Shown one piece after another: positions 28,086 through 36,508 of a stretch of 64,000 nt of DNA. The stretch is from Nodularia sp. NIES-3585 (GTDB lineage: Bacteria; Cyanobacteriota; Cyanobacteriia; Cyanobacteriales; Nostocaceae). The notes under the pieces were generated by a model. It had not been told where the DNA came from and ran no database searches. It saw only the letters and a program-made list of their open reading frames with translations. The position numbers and the translations under genes were made by a program. Each line of letters starts with the position of its first letter. The stretch's first letter is position 1. Where the stretch lies: positions 4,092,720-4,156,719 of the forward strand of contig NZ_BDUB01000001.1 of assembly GCF_002218065.1 (NCBI RefSeq), given 5' to 3'.

Positions 28086-28550
28086 ATGGCTAGAGTGATT
28101 TTCTATGAAAAGCCAGGTTGTAAAGGTGGTGTCAAGCAAAAAGTTTTGCTCACAGCTGCTGGTCATGAGGTTGTCGTCTGCAACCTGCTGAAAGAACCTT
28201 GGACTGTTGAGCGGTTGCGATCATTTTTTGGCGATCGCCCCGTGGCTGAATGGTTTAATCGTTCTGCTCCCAAGATAAAATCTGGTGAGGTGGTTCCGGA
28301 AAAAATTGATGCCCAAAAAGCTTTAGAACTAATGCTGGAAGACCCTTTGTTAATTCGCCGTCCTTTGCTAGAAGTCGAAAGTCGCCGCGAAGTTGGTTTT
28401 GATGTGGAAGCAATTGATGCTTGGATTGGTTTAAAGCCTGTGGATGAGTCTTTGCGAGCAGTCAGTGAAGGTCTCACGAGCCAGAATTTACAAGGTTGCG
28501 CTCACGGTCATAGTCATGACCATCATCATGAAGGTGGTTGTAAGCATTAG
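28086..28550 (+). CDS. Nitrogenase-associated protein, ArsC/thioredoxin fold
   Basis: A 154-residue member of the ArsC/Spx-like family called nitrogenase-associated protein because its genes sit with nif genes. The start MARVIFYEKPGCKGG is typical: a thioredoxin-like first strand and CKGG in place of the arsenate reductase CX5R loop, so arsenate reduction is not expected. The C-terminus is a short metal-binding-looking tail (GCAHGHSHDHHHEGGCKH) with seven His and two Cys. GGGAG lies nine bases upstream of this ATG. The molecular job is unknown. Confidence 0.88.
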   Translation: MARVIFYEKPGCKGGVKQKVLLTAAGHEVVVCNLLKEPWTVERLRSFFGDRPVAEWFNRSAPKIKSGEVVPEKIDAQKALELMLEDPLLIRRPLLEVESRREVGFDVEAIDAWIGLKPVDESLRAVSEGLTSQNLQGCAHGHSHDHHHEGGCKH

Positions 28551-28559
28551 ATTTTATTG

Positions 28560-28590
28560 GCTGTAGAGATATTGCATTTGTCTCTACAGC
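28560..28590 (+). terminator. Hairpin after the nitrogenase-associated gene
   Basis: GCTGTAGAGA (28560-28569) pairs perfectly with TCTCTACAGC (28581-28590), 10 bases after the stop. There is no U tract, so it may be an RNA-stabilising end or one of the dispersed GTAGAGA palindromes rather than a strict intrinsic terminator. Confidence 0.5.
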
Positions 28591-28648
28591 TGCTAAATTA
28601 AGATTTAGTGTCACGCAGAGGCGCAGAGACGCGGAGAGGAAGAGCGTT

Positions 28649-29602
28649 TTATTTTTTCATGTCTACGGGTAGGTCTTGAAACATGGGTGTGCTGAGGTAA
28701 CGTTCGCCAAAGGAAGGTTGAATCATGACAATTAATTTCCCGGCGTTTTCTGGGCGTTGACCGACTTGAATTGCTGCACATAAGGCTGCGCCGGAGGAGA
28801 TTCCAGATAGTAGTCCTTCTTCTTTGGCTAAACGTCGTCCGTAAGCGATCGCTTGTTCGTCACTAACTCTAATCACTTCATCCAGTAATTCCAGACGCAG
28901 TACATCTGGGACAAATCCCGCGCCAATACCTTGAATTTTGTGGGGACCGGCTGCACCCCCGGAGAGGATGGGGCTATTGCTGGGTTCAACTGCGATCGCC
29001 TGCACACTGGGTTTATATTGTTTTAGGACTTCTGCAATCCCTGTAATTGTCCCACCAGTACCGACTCCAGCAATTACGATGTCTACTTCTCCATCGGTAT
29101 CTGCCCAAATTTCTTCGGCGGTAGTTTCTCTGTGAATTTTGGGGTTGGCTGGGTTACGAAACTGTTGCAGCATGAAGGCATTAGGAGTATTGGCTACGAT
29201 TGCTTCGGCTTTATTAATCGCCCCTCGCATTCCTTCTGCTCCTGGTGTTAATTCACATCTTGCACCGTAGGCTTTGAGCATAGAACGTCTTTCTTGGCTC
29301 ATTGTCTCTGGCATTGTCAAAATTAAACTGTAGCCACGCGCTGCTGCTACCATCGCTAAAGCAATGCCTGTATTTCCGGAAGTTGGTTCAACTAAAATGG
29401 TTTTTCCTGGCTCAATTAAACCCTCTGCTTCTGCTGCAAGTACCATACTAATGCCAATCCGGTCTTTGACTGAAGCTGCTGGGTTCATGCCTTCAAGTTT
29501 GACAACAATCCTAGCTCCTACTCCTTCAGCTTGAGGAATTTTATTGAGTTGAACTAAAGGAGTTCTACCAATAAGTTCTGTAATATCTTTAGCAATTCTC
29601 AT
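28649..29602 (-). CDS. cysK: Cysteine synthase A (O-acetylserine sulfhydrylase)
   Basis: PLP enzyme making L-cysteine from O-acetylserine and sulfide. Of 317 residues, the N-terminal pattern [19 protein letters not shown] lysine Lys46 in [10 protein letters not shown], the substrate loop [10 protein letters not shown] and the phosphate-binding [10 protein letters not shown] are all intact, and [10 protein letters not shown] completes the active site. Length is standard. It is monocistronic and convergent with the nitrogenase-associated gene; cysteine supply for Fe-S clusters would be a sensible but unproven link. Confidence 0.96.
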   Translation of the reverse strand: MRIAKDITELIGRTPLVQLNKIPQAEGVGARIVVKLEGMNPAASVKDRIGISMVLAAEAEGLIEPGKTILVEPTSGNTGIALAMVAAARGYSLILTMPETMSQERRSMLKAYGARCELTPGAEGMRGAINKAEAIVANTPNAFMLQQFRNPANPKIHRETTAEEIWADTDGEVDIVIAGVGTGGTITGIAEVLKQYKPSVQAIAVEPSNSPILSGGAAGPHKIQGIGAGFVPDVLRLELLDEVIRVSDEQAIAYGRRLAKEEGLLSGISSGAALCAAIQVGQRPENAGKLIVMIQPSFGERYLSTPMFQDLPVDMKK

Positions 29603-29659
29603 AAATTAACTCCTATGATTTCACGTTTAAAACAAATATTTTCCGATAAAAATAAACAG

Positions 29660-29796
29660 ATAGGACTCCTCTTTGATTTATGAATGGGATTTTTTTAACT
29701 TTAGCGAAGCGTGGCGTTAGCCATACCACAGAGACACAGAGATCACAGAGGAAAATAAAAAAGAGAAATGTTCACATCTTATTTATGATCGCTATA
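29660..29796. repeat. 137-bp dispersed repeat, copy A
   Basis: Runs from ataggactcct to gatcgctata and includes agcgtggcgttagccatacc and agagacacagagatcacaga. A second copy about nine-tenths identical by eye lies at 53952-54088 in the same orientation. Non-coding; perhaps a miniature element. Confidence 0.85.
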
Positions 29797-30322
29797 TACA
29801 GCAGTTTCCAATTATATAAGGTATATCTTAGCCCCCTCATCGCTTGCACCGTATGGGGTTGGGGGTGGGGTTTTTGTACCTCATAATCCGAAAAGTGCTG
29901 TATGTATTTAATTTATATTCGGTGTGAGTAAGTGTCTAGACTAACTACTATTTTTAACTCCAGAATTTATCGGCTGAAGCATCAATTTAATGTAATTTTC
30001 TCATTTATTCTTGAATCGTAATGTTTTTTAGTTACCATAATCAACTTAAACAGCTTAATTTTCCAGTTTTTATATCGGCGGAATTTATTTGTTTATTATT
30101 TACTCAATCAGAATACAAGAAAGTTATTCATTTAACTTTTTATAATTTATATTTAGTATATGAGGCTGCATCTACAGTCAAAAATCAATGGATATTTTTG
30201 AGAATGTAGTGTACACTCACCACATAATCTATTGGCTTGAGTACAAGTTTTAAGCGTTAAAAACTAGAATAAAAACTGCCCTATACTATTGCCCCACATA
30301 GCTTTAAGCCTGAGTGCAGAAA

Positions 30323-30375
30323 GACTAGTACCCCACCTCAAAAAGACTAGTACCCCACCTGATAAATACTAGTCC
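30323..30375. repeat. Direct repeat gactagtaccccacct
   Basis: Two exact copies of aagactagtaccccacct, 21 bases apart, and a third degenerate partial copy (actagtcccca). Function unknown; may be a remnant of tandem duplication. Confidence 0.65.
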
Positions 30376-30826
30376 CCATACCCAAAATTATTTATCTAAG
30401 CCTGACGAGATATAAGTTATAGCCTTTGAGTACAACTTTAATAAGTTTAATAATCTTAATTTACCAAGGCTCAACTTGGCTCAAGAAGGACGACTGCTAT
30501 AAATTTTGTAGGATTTACGCAGAGATTCCCCTCTACCCCCCGAAGTTCTTAGGGTTTTACCCAACGAATCAGGGGGGACTTCTTAACTCTTGTTTTACCA
30601 AAAGGTTTTAAAGTTTTCCGGTGAAAAAGATGTTAGTCCTCAGTTGATAATTATAGCTTTTGTGGAAACATTGGTAAATTTTCAGTAGTCAGTGAACAAA
30701 CTGAAAACTGATAAATGGTTAAACTTTAGTATTAGAAATGTTTGAAAAGTGGAAAGCAAAAACGGGTTAGGTAAACAACAACAGAAATTTGTCTGGGTGT
30801 GTACTATCTAACACAGGAGAGCAAAG

Positions 30827-31252
30827 ATGAAATTTAAACTTCTAAATGTTCTCACAGTCTGTTTAGTTACCTTAGTAGTGCTTTCTCCAGGGTTAGTAGT
30901 ATTTAGCATAGTTTGGGGACGACATATTGAGTTCGTAAAAATGCAGAATTTAGCCTGTGAAATCAACAATTATCCTCCAGATAATTCTGCCCTATTTTCC
31001 CCAGAAGCAGGTAAAAGTTTATCTCAAAATCAGACAAAGAACGAAATCTCTGATCGCAATCTTGTGAACCGATTATTAATTGCTGCCGAGCAATATAGAC
31101 TTGCTAGCATTTTGCAATGGTTTGTCATAATCACCCCGATTTTTGTTGGCTTAGGGATTATTGTTTACGACAGATATCTTGTTTATCGTGCTGCTATCTT
31201 AAAAGAACAAGTTGAAATGTTGGAAAGGCTTTGGCAGCAAAGTATCGAGTAA
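30827..31252 (+). CDS. Small two-helix membrane protein, unknown
   Basis: A 141-residue protein with one hydrophobic helix at about 5-30 (LTVCLVTLVVLSPGLVVFSIV) and another at about 97-118 (WFVIITPIFVGLGIIVY), separated by a soluble loop containing two Cys-free, Asn/Ser-rich segments. The C-terminal 20 residues are amphipathic (AAILKEQVEMLERLWQQ). AGGAG lies nine bases upstream of the ATG. No family recognised. It leads a group of three small co-directional genes. Confidence 0.7.
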   Translation: MKFKLLNVLTVCLVTLVVLSPGLVVFSIVWGRHIEFVKMQNLACEINNYPPDNSALFSPEAGKSLSQNQTKNEISDRNLVNRLLIAAEQYRLASILQWFVIITPIFVGLGIIVYDRYLVYRAAILKEQVEMLERLWQQSIE

Positions 31253-31293
31253 TCCTCTGTGCAAACTTTATTCATTCAATAAACTAAATCACC

Positions 31294-31560
31294 ATGACAG
31301 AAGAACGCCAAATCCAATATTTTGATCTCATTGACCAGTTACTTAAATGTCCCAATGGTCAAGAACCAGAAGTTTTAGAAGCTCAACCAGAATTAATTGA
31401 TGCTGGCTTTGTAGAAACAATGCTGCAAGTAGCAGCTAGTTTTGCTCATGGAGATAACCAAGAAGGCGCTCAGTTTTTATTTTTTGTGGCTCGTGAATTA
31501 GCCAAGCAACTGGGCTTATATCCTGAAGTCCCAAATTCTGAAGTTGCAAGCAAGGAGTAA
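31294..31560 (+). CDS. Small conserved protein, unknown
   Basis: An 88-residue acidic helical protein beginning MTEERQIQYFDLIDQLLKC. This PNGQEPEVLEAQPELIDAGF type of sequence recurs in cyanobacteria as a stand-alone protein and, as I recall, as the N-terminal part of CHAT/TPR proteins. It ends three bases before the next start, so the two genes are co-translated. No motif of an enzyme is visible. Confidence 0.72.
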   Translation: MTEERQIQYFDLIDQLLKCPNGQEPEVLEAQPELIDAGFVETMLQVAASFAHGDNQEGAQFLFFVARELAKQLGLYPEVPNSEVASKE

Positions 31561-31562
31561 AT

Positions 31563-31874
31563 ATGCTGCTGACTGAAACCGACGCTGGACAAATTGCGTT
31601 AGAGTTCCTCATGGCAGACTGGAACATCTCAGAAGATCATCGAGAGTGGTTTGTCATGTTTGGCTCTCGGCTAATTGGCGAGAGTTGGTACATTGTCGAA
31701 TTGGGTGTAGAAGGATTTCCGGATCGTTGGTTTATTGAAGTCTATGATACGGGAATGTGTGACCCCAACTATACATTTATATCACCTATTCCGGCTTCAG
31801 AAGGATTTTCCGATTTTGTAGATGTGCCAGAAATGGTAGCTGAAGTTTTAGTGGCAGAGCGCAAAGCTCGTTAA
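31563..31874 (+). CDS. Small conserved protein, unknown
   Basis: A 103-residue acidic protein with many aromatic residues (EFLMADWNISEDHREWFVMFG, WYIVELGVEG, RWFIEVYDTG), suggesting a compact alpha/beta fold. It follows the 88-residue gene by two bases, with AAGGAG just ahead of that stop as ribosome binding site. Similar pairs of tiny acidic proteins are often immunity-like partners, but nothing here proves that. Confidence 0.68.
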   Translation: MLLTETDAGQIALEFLMADWNISEDHREWFVMFGSRLIGESWYIVELGVEGFPDRWFIEVYDTGMCDPNYTFISPIPASEGFSDFVDVPEMVAEVLVAERKAR

Positions 31875-32008
31875 TAAACATTAGGATGCAAAATTCAGAA
31901 TGTAAATTAATTAAAACTGAAGATTTTGAGTTTGCTATTTAAAACTTTCTCCCGTTCATAGCAACCAGGATTCTCAATTCCATAAGATGACTAGTACCGC
32001 AAGGCGGA

Positions 32009-32045
32009 AGTCAAAAGTCAAAAGTCAAAAGTCAAAAGTCAAAAA
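32009..32045. repeat. Heptamer array (agtcaaa) x5
   Basis: Five perfect head-to-tail copies of agtcaaa ending in aagctt. Perfect identity indicates recent slippage. Typical STRR of heterocystous cyanobacteria. Confidence 0.9.
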
Positions 32046-32113
32046 GCTTATAAAATGGGCTTTTCATGGATTTTGAATGGTTTGTTTATTTACGCCGACT
32101 TGTACTAGTATAT

Positions 32114-32189
32114 GTAGGGTGTGTTATGGCTTTAGCCTAACGCACCGTCTTCTGTGGTCTTGGTGCGTTACACTTCGTGATCACCCTAC
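32114..32189. repeat. Palindromic MITE-like element, copy A
   Basis: Begins GTAGGGTGTGTTA and ends with CACCCTAC, with internal inverted segments GGCTTTAGCC, taacgcaccg and ggtgcgttac. A second copy lies at 54140-54218. Non-autonomous palindromes of this GTAGGGTGCGTTA type are spread through cyanobacterial genomes. Confidence 0.85.
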
Positions 32190-32224
32190 GTGTATTTCAT
32201 AAATCAAATATGAGTCCTATAGAT

Positions 32225-32260
32225 GAGGTGATGCTAAACTAAAGCACACCTCATTTTTTA
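32225..32260 (+). terminator. Candidate intrinsic terminator
   Basis: GAGGTG (32225-32230) pairs with CACCTC, with a partly paired extension TGC/GCA, followed by attttttaatt. It would end rightward transcription before the 32330 operon. Confidence 0.6.
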
Positions 32261-32329
32261 ATTATAAAAAACCAAGAAATCGTGTTATTTGTCAGGATTA
32301 ATTGACAAAAATATGTTATATTAAATAGC

Positions 32330-32716
32330 GTGATGAGCGCTACAGAAATATCAGTTGATATGATTGCTGAACATATCCTAGCTAAAGAATTCACAAGAGT
32401 CGTCACGGACTATTACCCCACACTTGGGGAATTATTAGACGGGTGTCATGTGAAAGTCATCACCTGTTTTTGGGGACGACCAGCTAGACGTTTGCAATAT
32501 ATAGGGATTTATTGCTCGGAAGAAATACTTCCCTATATGCAAACCCAAAAAGGTGTACTCAGAGAACTAGCAGACAATATGGGGCTAATTCAAGTAGTGT
32601 GTATGAACGCAAAGCGATTGCTGCGCGACCCCATGTCAAAACTCAAGCATACCAATCCCCGTTTATGGTTGGAATTGCAATGGGTGACCACTGAAAATAG
32701 CGATCGCCTACAATGA
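32330..32716 (+). CDS. Unknown 128-residue protein, first gene of a flavoprotein operon
   Basis: A 127/128-residue alpha/beta protein with no recognised domain; GTG (32330) and ATG (32333) are both possible starts and no ribosome binding site separates them. The interior has a basic patch (GRPARRLQYIG, NAKRLLRD) and two Cys near hydrophobic strands. Its stop overlaps the next start by four bases (ATGA), so it is translated together with the luciferase-like oxidoreductase and probably works with it. Confidence 0.72.
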   Translation: MMSATEISVDMIAEHILAKEFTRVVTDYYPTLGELLDGCHVKVITCFWGRPARRLQYIGIYCSEEILPYMQTQKGVLRELADNMGLIQVVCMNAKRLLRDPMSKLKHTNPRLWLELQWVTTENSDRLQ

Positions 32717-33717
32717 AAACTGGAATTTTTTGCAATTACGAAAATCATCATCAGAATACCAGCCGCACAATCTTTGAACAAGTGGCGCTAGTGCAGCAGG
32801 CGGAAAGCTTAGGTTTTGAATCAGCTTGGGTGAGTGAACATCATTTTAATGAATTCAATCTCAGCTCATCTATGTTGCTGTTAATGGCGCACCTAGCGGG
32901 GCTGACCTCAACAATTCAACTAGCTACGGCGGCGGTATTACTGCCATTCCATAACCCAATTCGGGTAGCGGAAGATATTGCTACTCTGGATAATTTGTGT
33001 AATGGTAGATTGTTATTTGGGGTGGCGAAAGGTGGGCCTTTCCCCCAGCACAATAAGCATTTTGGTACACCAATGGGTGAATCTCGCGCCAAAATGTTAG
33101 AAGCGATCGCCTTGATTCAAAAGCTGTTATATGAAGATGACGTATCATTTAATGGCGAGTATTATCAATGCGATCGCTTGACAATTTACCCCAAACCATT
33201 ACAGTCTCAGATTCCAGTTTACATAGCCACTGGTGATGATCAAGGCATAGAATTTGCCGCCCAAAATTCCTTCGGCTTAATGGGGGGTCCGCCATTCTCC
33301 TTAGAGAGATTGAAAAACACTGTGGCTAAATATCGAGCTTTCAATACTAGTGGTTCCGAAAAACTTGTATTGGCACGCTTTTTTTATGTTGGTAAAACAT
33401 ACGATGAAGCAGTGAGTGAAGCCTTGCCATTCATCCGCAAATTCAGCCAAAAAATGCAAGCCAACTCCGCTGAAGTCATGCGGAAAAGTGCAAATCCCAA
33501 TCAGAAACCATTTGACCGCACAAATATTTGTTTCGACGAAGACTATTTGATTGAGAACTCAATTATTGGTGATGTGAGGACTTGTCGCGACAAAATCAAA
33601 GAATTTCAATCCGAGTTAAATATCGGTACATTAGCGCTCAAACCCTCTTCTTTTGTTTTGCAAAAAAACTTAGAAAGTTTAGAGCGCTACAACCAAGAGG
33701 TTCGGAATTATGTCTAA
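32713..33717 (+). CDS. LLM-class (luciferase-like) flavin-dependent oxidoreductase
   Basis: A 334-residue TIM-barrel flavoprotein of the bacterial luciferase-like family. Typical segments are the N-terminal MKTGIFCNYENHH, SLGFESAWVSEHHF, IQLATAAVLLPFHNPIRVAED, DNLCNGRLLFGVAKG and IPVYIATGDD. Such enzymes use FMN (or F420) to oxidise small organic molecules; the substrate here is unknown. It overlaps both neighbours (4 bases before, 8 bases after), making a strict three-gene operon with two small unknown proteins, an unusual setting that hints at a dedicated pathway. Confidence 0.9.
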   Translation: MKTGIFCNYENHHQNTSRTIFEQVALVQQAESLGFESAWVSEHHFNEFNLSSSMLLLMAHLAGLTSTIQLATAAVLLPFHNPIRVAEDIATLDNLCNGRLLFGVAKGGPFPQHNKHFGTPMGESRAKMLEAIALIQKLLYEDDVSFNGEYYQCDRLTIYPKPLQSQIPVYIATGDDQGIEFAAQNSFGLMGGPPFSLERLKNTVAKYRAFNTSGSEKLVLARFFYVGKTYDEAVSEALPFIRKFSQKMQANSAEVMRKSANPNQKPFDRTNICFDEDYLIENSIIGDVRTCRDKIKEFQSELNIGTLALKPSSFVLQKNLESLERYNQEVRNYV

Positions 33718-34081
33718 ACTGTACCAGCTTCCTCCCGATGATTTACCACCCACCGAGGTAACGAAACAGGATGGAATGCTGCATTTGGAGTTAGAACGGT
33801 CTACTGGCAGATGCTTTTTTCAAGCTTGCGATCGCATTACGCAAGTACTCTTATCAAACTGTCAGTGGTATCTCACCAAGAATAGCACAACCCTGATGCT
33901 AATTATTGACTGCCCTGACATAGTATCTTACTGGCATATAGTCAGTAACATTCCTCAGTTAGGAAATAGGCTAGAGAGGTTTACCAGTAACGCCAAAATC
34001 CGCGTTTATCCTCCATTTGGTAAAGGCACGCCATTTGAAATTAGCGTCAATGAAATTTCGGCTTATCGGGATTGGCTGTAA
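33710..34081 (+). CDS. Unknown 123-residue protein, paralogue of the 51213-51587 product
   Basis: A 123-residue protein with the core CDRITQVLLSNCQWYL, LIIDCPD, SNAKIRVYPP, GTPFEISVNE and the ending YRDWL. About 45 percent of roughly 90 aligned residues match the product at 51213-51587 by eye, including the CDRI, LLSNC, CPD, AKIRV and YRDW blocks. Both paralogues are the last gene of an operon whose preceding gene is a flavin oxidoreductase. It overlaps that gene by eight bases. No known family is claimed; conserved Cys residues could be functional. Confidence 0.78.
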   Translation: MSKLYQLPPDDLPPTEVTKQDGMLHLELERSTGRCFFQACDRITQVLLSNCQWYLTKNSTTLMLIIDCPDIVSYWHIVSNIPQLGNRLERFTSNAKIRVYPPFGKGTPFEISVNEISAYRDWL

Positions 34082-34205
34082 TAGCAAACTCCTCGAATTG
34101 CCTAATATCATCTTACTCTTCCCCGCCTTCGGGGCTACGGTGTACAAACATCCTGAACCAAAGAGATTTTCCAGACCTAAGAATAGCATTTAACCGGAAA
34201 TCCAG

Positions 34206-34250
34206 TTCCCCTCCTCGCTTGCGGGGAGGGGTTAGGGGTGGGGTGTTATG
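34206..34250. repeat. G-rich hairpin repeat (cctcctcgcttgcggggagg)
   Basis: Cccctcctcgc / gcggggagggg hairpin followed by ttaggggtggggtg. Further copies lie at 38077-38116 (inverted) and 39416-39455. A very common interspersed cyanobacterial repeat. Confidence 0.8.
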
Positions 34251-34347
34251 ACACAGCAGAGAATTTCCCGACTTGTGCGTACACGGTAAGCCTTCGGGGA
34301 GAGAATTAAAACAGACATAACTCTAGAGAATTTGTAGCTAAAAAAGC

Positions 34348-35022
34348 TTATAACATCGCTTTCATTCCCAGATTTGCCCGAATTTCGCTAACTGGTACAT
34401 CCCAATATTTATCCCATTTTTGAGCAATAAACTTACCTGGAGTTTGGCAACCTAGATTGTAACCACGGGATATTTCAGACATTAAATATTTGAAATTATG
34501 TGGTTGATAAAGACTAATCATCACCAGTCCAAAACTCACAATCATAGCGCTGATAGGAATCGGTGTTTGAGCGATAAAAAAAGCTTGTAATCCAATTTCA
34601 CCAATTTCATCAGTATCAAATCCACCAACCACATGATAGATATCATGGGTAGTTCTCCAGAGCATTTTGAGATAGGAGATATCATCAACTACAGGAACTG
34701 TCTTGTAGAAATAGGGATTAAAGTCTTTAGACTTAATTCTATGAGCATAAACATGACCTAAAGTACCTTCTGGAAATTGGCTTAATTCATCCAGATTGAA
34801 AGGAGCAGGAAGCCAGCGTTCTTTAAACAAGATATTTACTTCAGGGTTTTCTTTTAGCTCATTAACGGCTAGCTGTGCCATTTCCGTTTGATCAAGTGCG
34901 TCTTCAAAGTCAAATAATGCATCAGTGCCACCATTGTCAATTTTTAGGGTACTAGATGCTAGGAATTGAATAATGTAAGAAAGGAGTCCTTTGTCAGTGT
35001 CACGAGCAATTACATTGACCAT
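34348..35022 (-). CDS. Coq4-family protein
   Basis: A 224-residue protein of the Coq4 family, whose eukaryotic member is required for ubiquinone synthesis. The metal site HDxxH-x11-E is present: His126, Asp127, His130 and Glu142 in THDIYHVVGGFDTDEIGE. The downstream helix (PISAMIVSFGLVMISLY) is hydrophobic and could bind a lipid or quinone tail. Cyanobacteria make plastoquinone rather than ubiquinone, so the role may be in another isoprenoid or lipid pathway. Single gene, convergent with the preceding operon. Confidence 0.85.
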   Translation of the reverse strand: MVNVIARDTDKGLLSYIIQFLASSTLKIDNGGTDALFDFEDALDQTEMAQLAVNELKENPEVNILFKERWLPAPFNLDELSQFPEGTLGHVYAHRIKSKDFNPYFYKTVPVVDDISYLKMLWRTTHDIYHVVGGFDTDEIGEIGLQAFFIAQTPIPISAMIVSFGLVMISLYQPHNFKYLMSEISRGYNLGCQTPGKFIAQKWDKYWDVPVSEIRANLGMKAML

Positions 35023-35342
35023 AGTGATTTTCTGTGTTGCAATATAGCTTTGCTACTTAAAACATGAAGTGGATTATTTAAACTTTATGCATCGCCAGTC
35101 AAAAAAGAATATGCACTATTTATTTTTGATAAAAATAGTTCATTTTTTCATGAATCTTTAGAGGGATTGCATAAACCCGTGAATTGTTGTTTATTGAAAG
35201 GTTAAATCAGAATATCAAGACTTAAAGAATGAAATTAAATTGCGAATTAGTTACTTGATAAATTAGTAAAAACACGAAAAGCACAGATACATTTTCTTAT
35301 CTGTGTTTTCCAGGAGTATATAAATTAAACAAAAACTGGAAT
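35023..35342. other. Interval upstream of the Coq4 gene and downstream of hypB
   Basis: A 320-base gene-free stretch. It holds the promoter side of the Coq4-like gene and, near 35282-35305, CACAGATA paired with TATCTGTG, followed on the minus strand by gcttttcgtgttttt, a candidate terminator for the hyp operon. Confidence 0.5.
35282..35305 (-). terminator. Candidate terminator of the hyp operon
   Basis: Eight-base perfect stem CACAGATA/TATCTGTG with an 8-base loop, 37 bases past the hypB stop, followed on the minus strand by a T-rich but interrupted run. Confidence 0.55.
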
Positions 35343-36176
35343 CTACAAATTCCCTACTTTTGCAGATAACCACCCATACCAACTTTCTAAACCAGCACCA
35401 GTAGTAGCAGAAACCTGGAAAATCTGAATTTGGGGATTAACCTTTCGAGCGTAATCTATACATTTTTGCATATCAAACTGCACGTAAGGCAGCAAATCAA
35501 TTTTAGTAAGAATCATGATTTCACTAGCACGAAACATATGAGGATATTTGAGCGGCTTATCTTCTCCCTCAGTCACCGAGAGAATCACCACCTTAGCTTG
35601 TTCTCCCAAATCAAATAATGCGGGACAAACCAAATTTCCCACATTCTCAATCATCACCACCGAATTGAGAGGCGGGTTTAATTGTTGTAAACCCCTATCA
35701 ATCATAGAAGCTTCTAAATGACAACCAGTACCCGTATTAATTTGAACAACTTTACACCCTGTTTCCTTAATCTTTTGGGCATCATTAGCTGTTTCTTGGT
35801 CGCCTTCAATCACATTAATAGGTAACTGATTCTTTAAATCGTGAATAGTCCGGGTTAACAAAGTCGTTTTACCTGAACCAGGAGAACTCATTAAATTTAA
35901 CGCCAAAATATTGCGTCCTTTAAACCATCCCCGATTTTGGGCTGCTATCAGATTATTTTTCGCTAAAATATCCTGTTCTAAAGATATCGTTGTATTATGT
36001 ATTTTGGCATGAACTTGAGAAGCTTCATGCTGAGGATCATGATTATGGGAATGAGTGATTATAGTCCCATCAGGTAAAGTGTGAGTATGATCATGGTGAT
36101 TATGTTCAACTTCACCAGTTTCTAAATTGGTAATTGTGCTTTGAGCATCATCCGAACAACCGCAAGTTACACACAT
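35343..36176 (-). CDS. hypB: Hydrogenase nickel incorporation GTPase HypB
   Basis: GTPase that loads nickel into the NiFe hydrogenase large subunit together with HypA. The 277-residue protein starts with a Cys motif (MCVTCGC), then a His-rich nickel-storing stretch at 24-55 (HNHHDHTHTLP, HSHNHDP), then the G-domain with P-loop SSPGSGKTTLL, ENVGNLVCPALFDLG and LTKIDLLPY. It is the last gene of the accessory operon and follows hypA by two bases. Confidence 0.96.
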   Translation of the reverse strand: MCVTCGCSDDAQSTITNLETGEVEHNHHDHTHTLPDGTIITHSHNHDPQHEASQVHAKIHNTTISLEQDILAKNNLIAAQNRGWFKGRNILALNLMSSPGSGKTTLLTRTIHDLKNQLPINVIEGDQETANDAQKIKETGCKVVQINTGTGCHLEASMIDRGLQQLNPPLNSVVMIENVGNLVCPALFDLGEQAKVVILSVTEGEDKPLKYPHMFRASEIMILTKIDLLPYVQFDMQKCIDYARKVNPQIQIFQVSATTGAGLESWYGWLSAKVGNL

Positions 36177-36178
36177 AA

Positions 36179-36508
36179 TTATGCTATTTCTATTTCTTTA
36201 ATTTTCAGTTCTTCCCCAGCTATTAAGTCTAATTGCACGCTACCACAACTACATATACCAAAAGGTTTATCTAAATGTATTTCTGCACCGCATTCACGAC
36301 AACGTGCTAAACCAGGAATTTCCCTAATTTCTAATATCGCCCCGACCAAAACCGTACCTTGAGTACAAATATCAAAACAGAACTCAATAGCATCAGGTAA
36401 AATCGCCGAAAGTTGACCAATTTCTAACACCACACGTTGAACCTTTGCACCTTGGGCGTGTTCACTGACAATAGCGACAATATTCTGCGTAATTCCTAGT
36501 TCGTGCAT
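36179..36508 (-). CDS. hypA: Hydrogenase nickel insertion protein HypA
   Basis: Nickel metallochaperone of 109 residues. The essential N-terminal nickel site MHELGITQNIV (His2) is intact. The zinc-ribbon Cys pairs CRECG and CSCGS are both present. It hands Ni to the HupL precursor with HypB. Between it and upstream hypE are 169 bases with dispersed repeats (tttgcgtcctttgcgtcc). Confidence 0.95.
   Translation of the reverse strand: MHELGITQNIVAIVSEHAQGAKVQRVVLEIGQLSAILPDAIEFCFDICTQGTVLVGAILEIREIPGLARCRECGAEIHLDKPFGICSCGSVQLDLIAGEELKIKEIEIA

Larger units (their letters stand above)
29603..30826. other. Gene-free repeat-rich interval
   Basis: About 1.2 kb with no convincing gene. It contains a 137-bp dispersed repeat (29660-29796), a G-rich repeat around 29830-29878 (ggggttgggggtggggttttt), two and a half direct copies of gactagtaccccacct (30323-30375), and AT-rich sequence. 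Open frames of 60-68 codons here lack ribosome binding sites and cross the repeats, so they are not called. Confidence 0.6.
31875..32329. other. Gene-free interval with three repeats and a terminator
   Basis: A 455-base stretch holding a heptamer array (32009-32045), a 76-bp palindromic element (32114-32189) and a hairpin followed by TTTTTT (32225-32260). Nothing resembling a gene was seen. Confidence 0.65.

Noticed and set aside
28086-28550. Arsenate reductase
   Set aside because: Protein has the ArsC fold but lacks the catalytic CX5R loop and belongs to the nitrogenase-associated group.
29680-30611. Open frames of about 60-68 codons between cysK and 30827
   Set aside because: They cross dispersed repeats, lack ribosome binding sites and show no protein-like composition.
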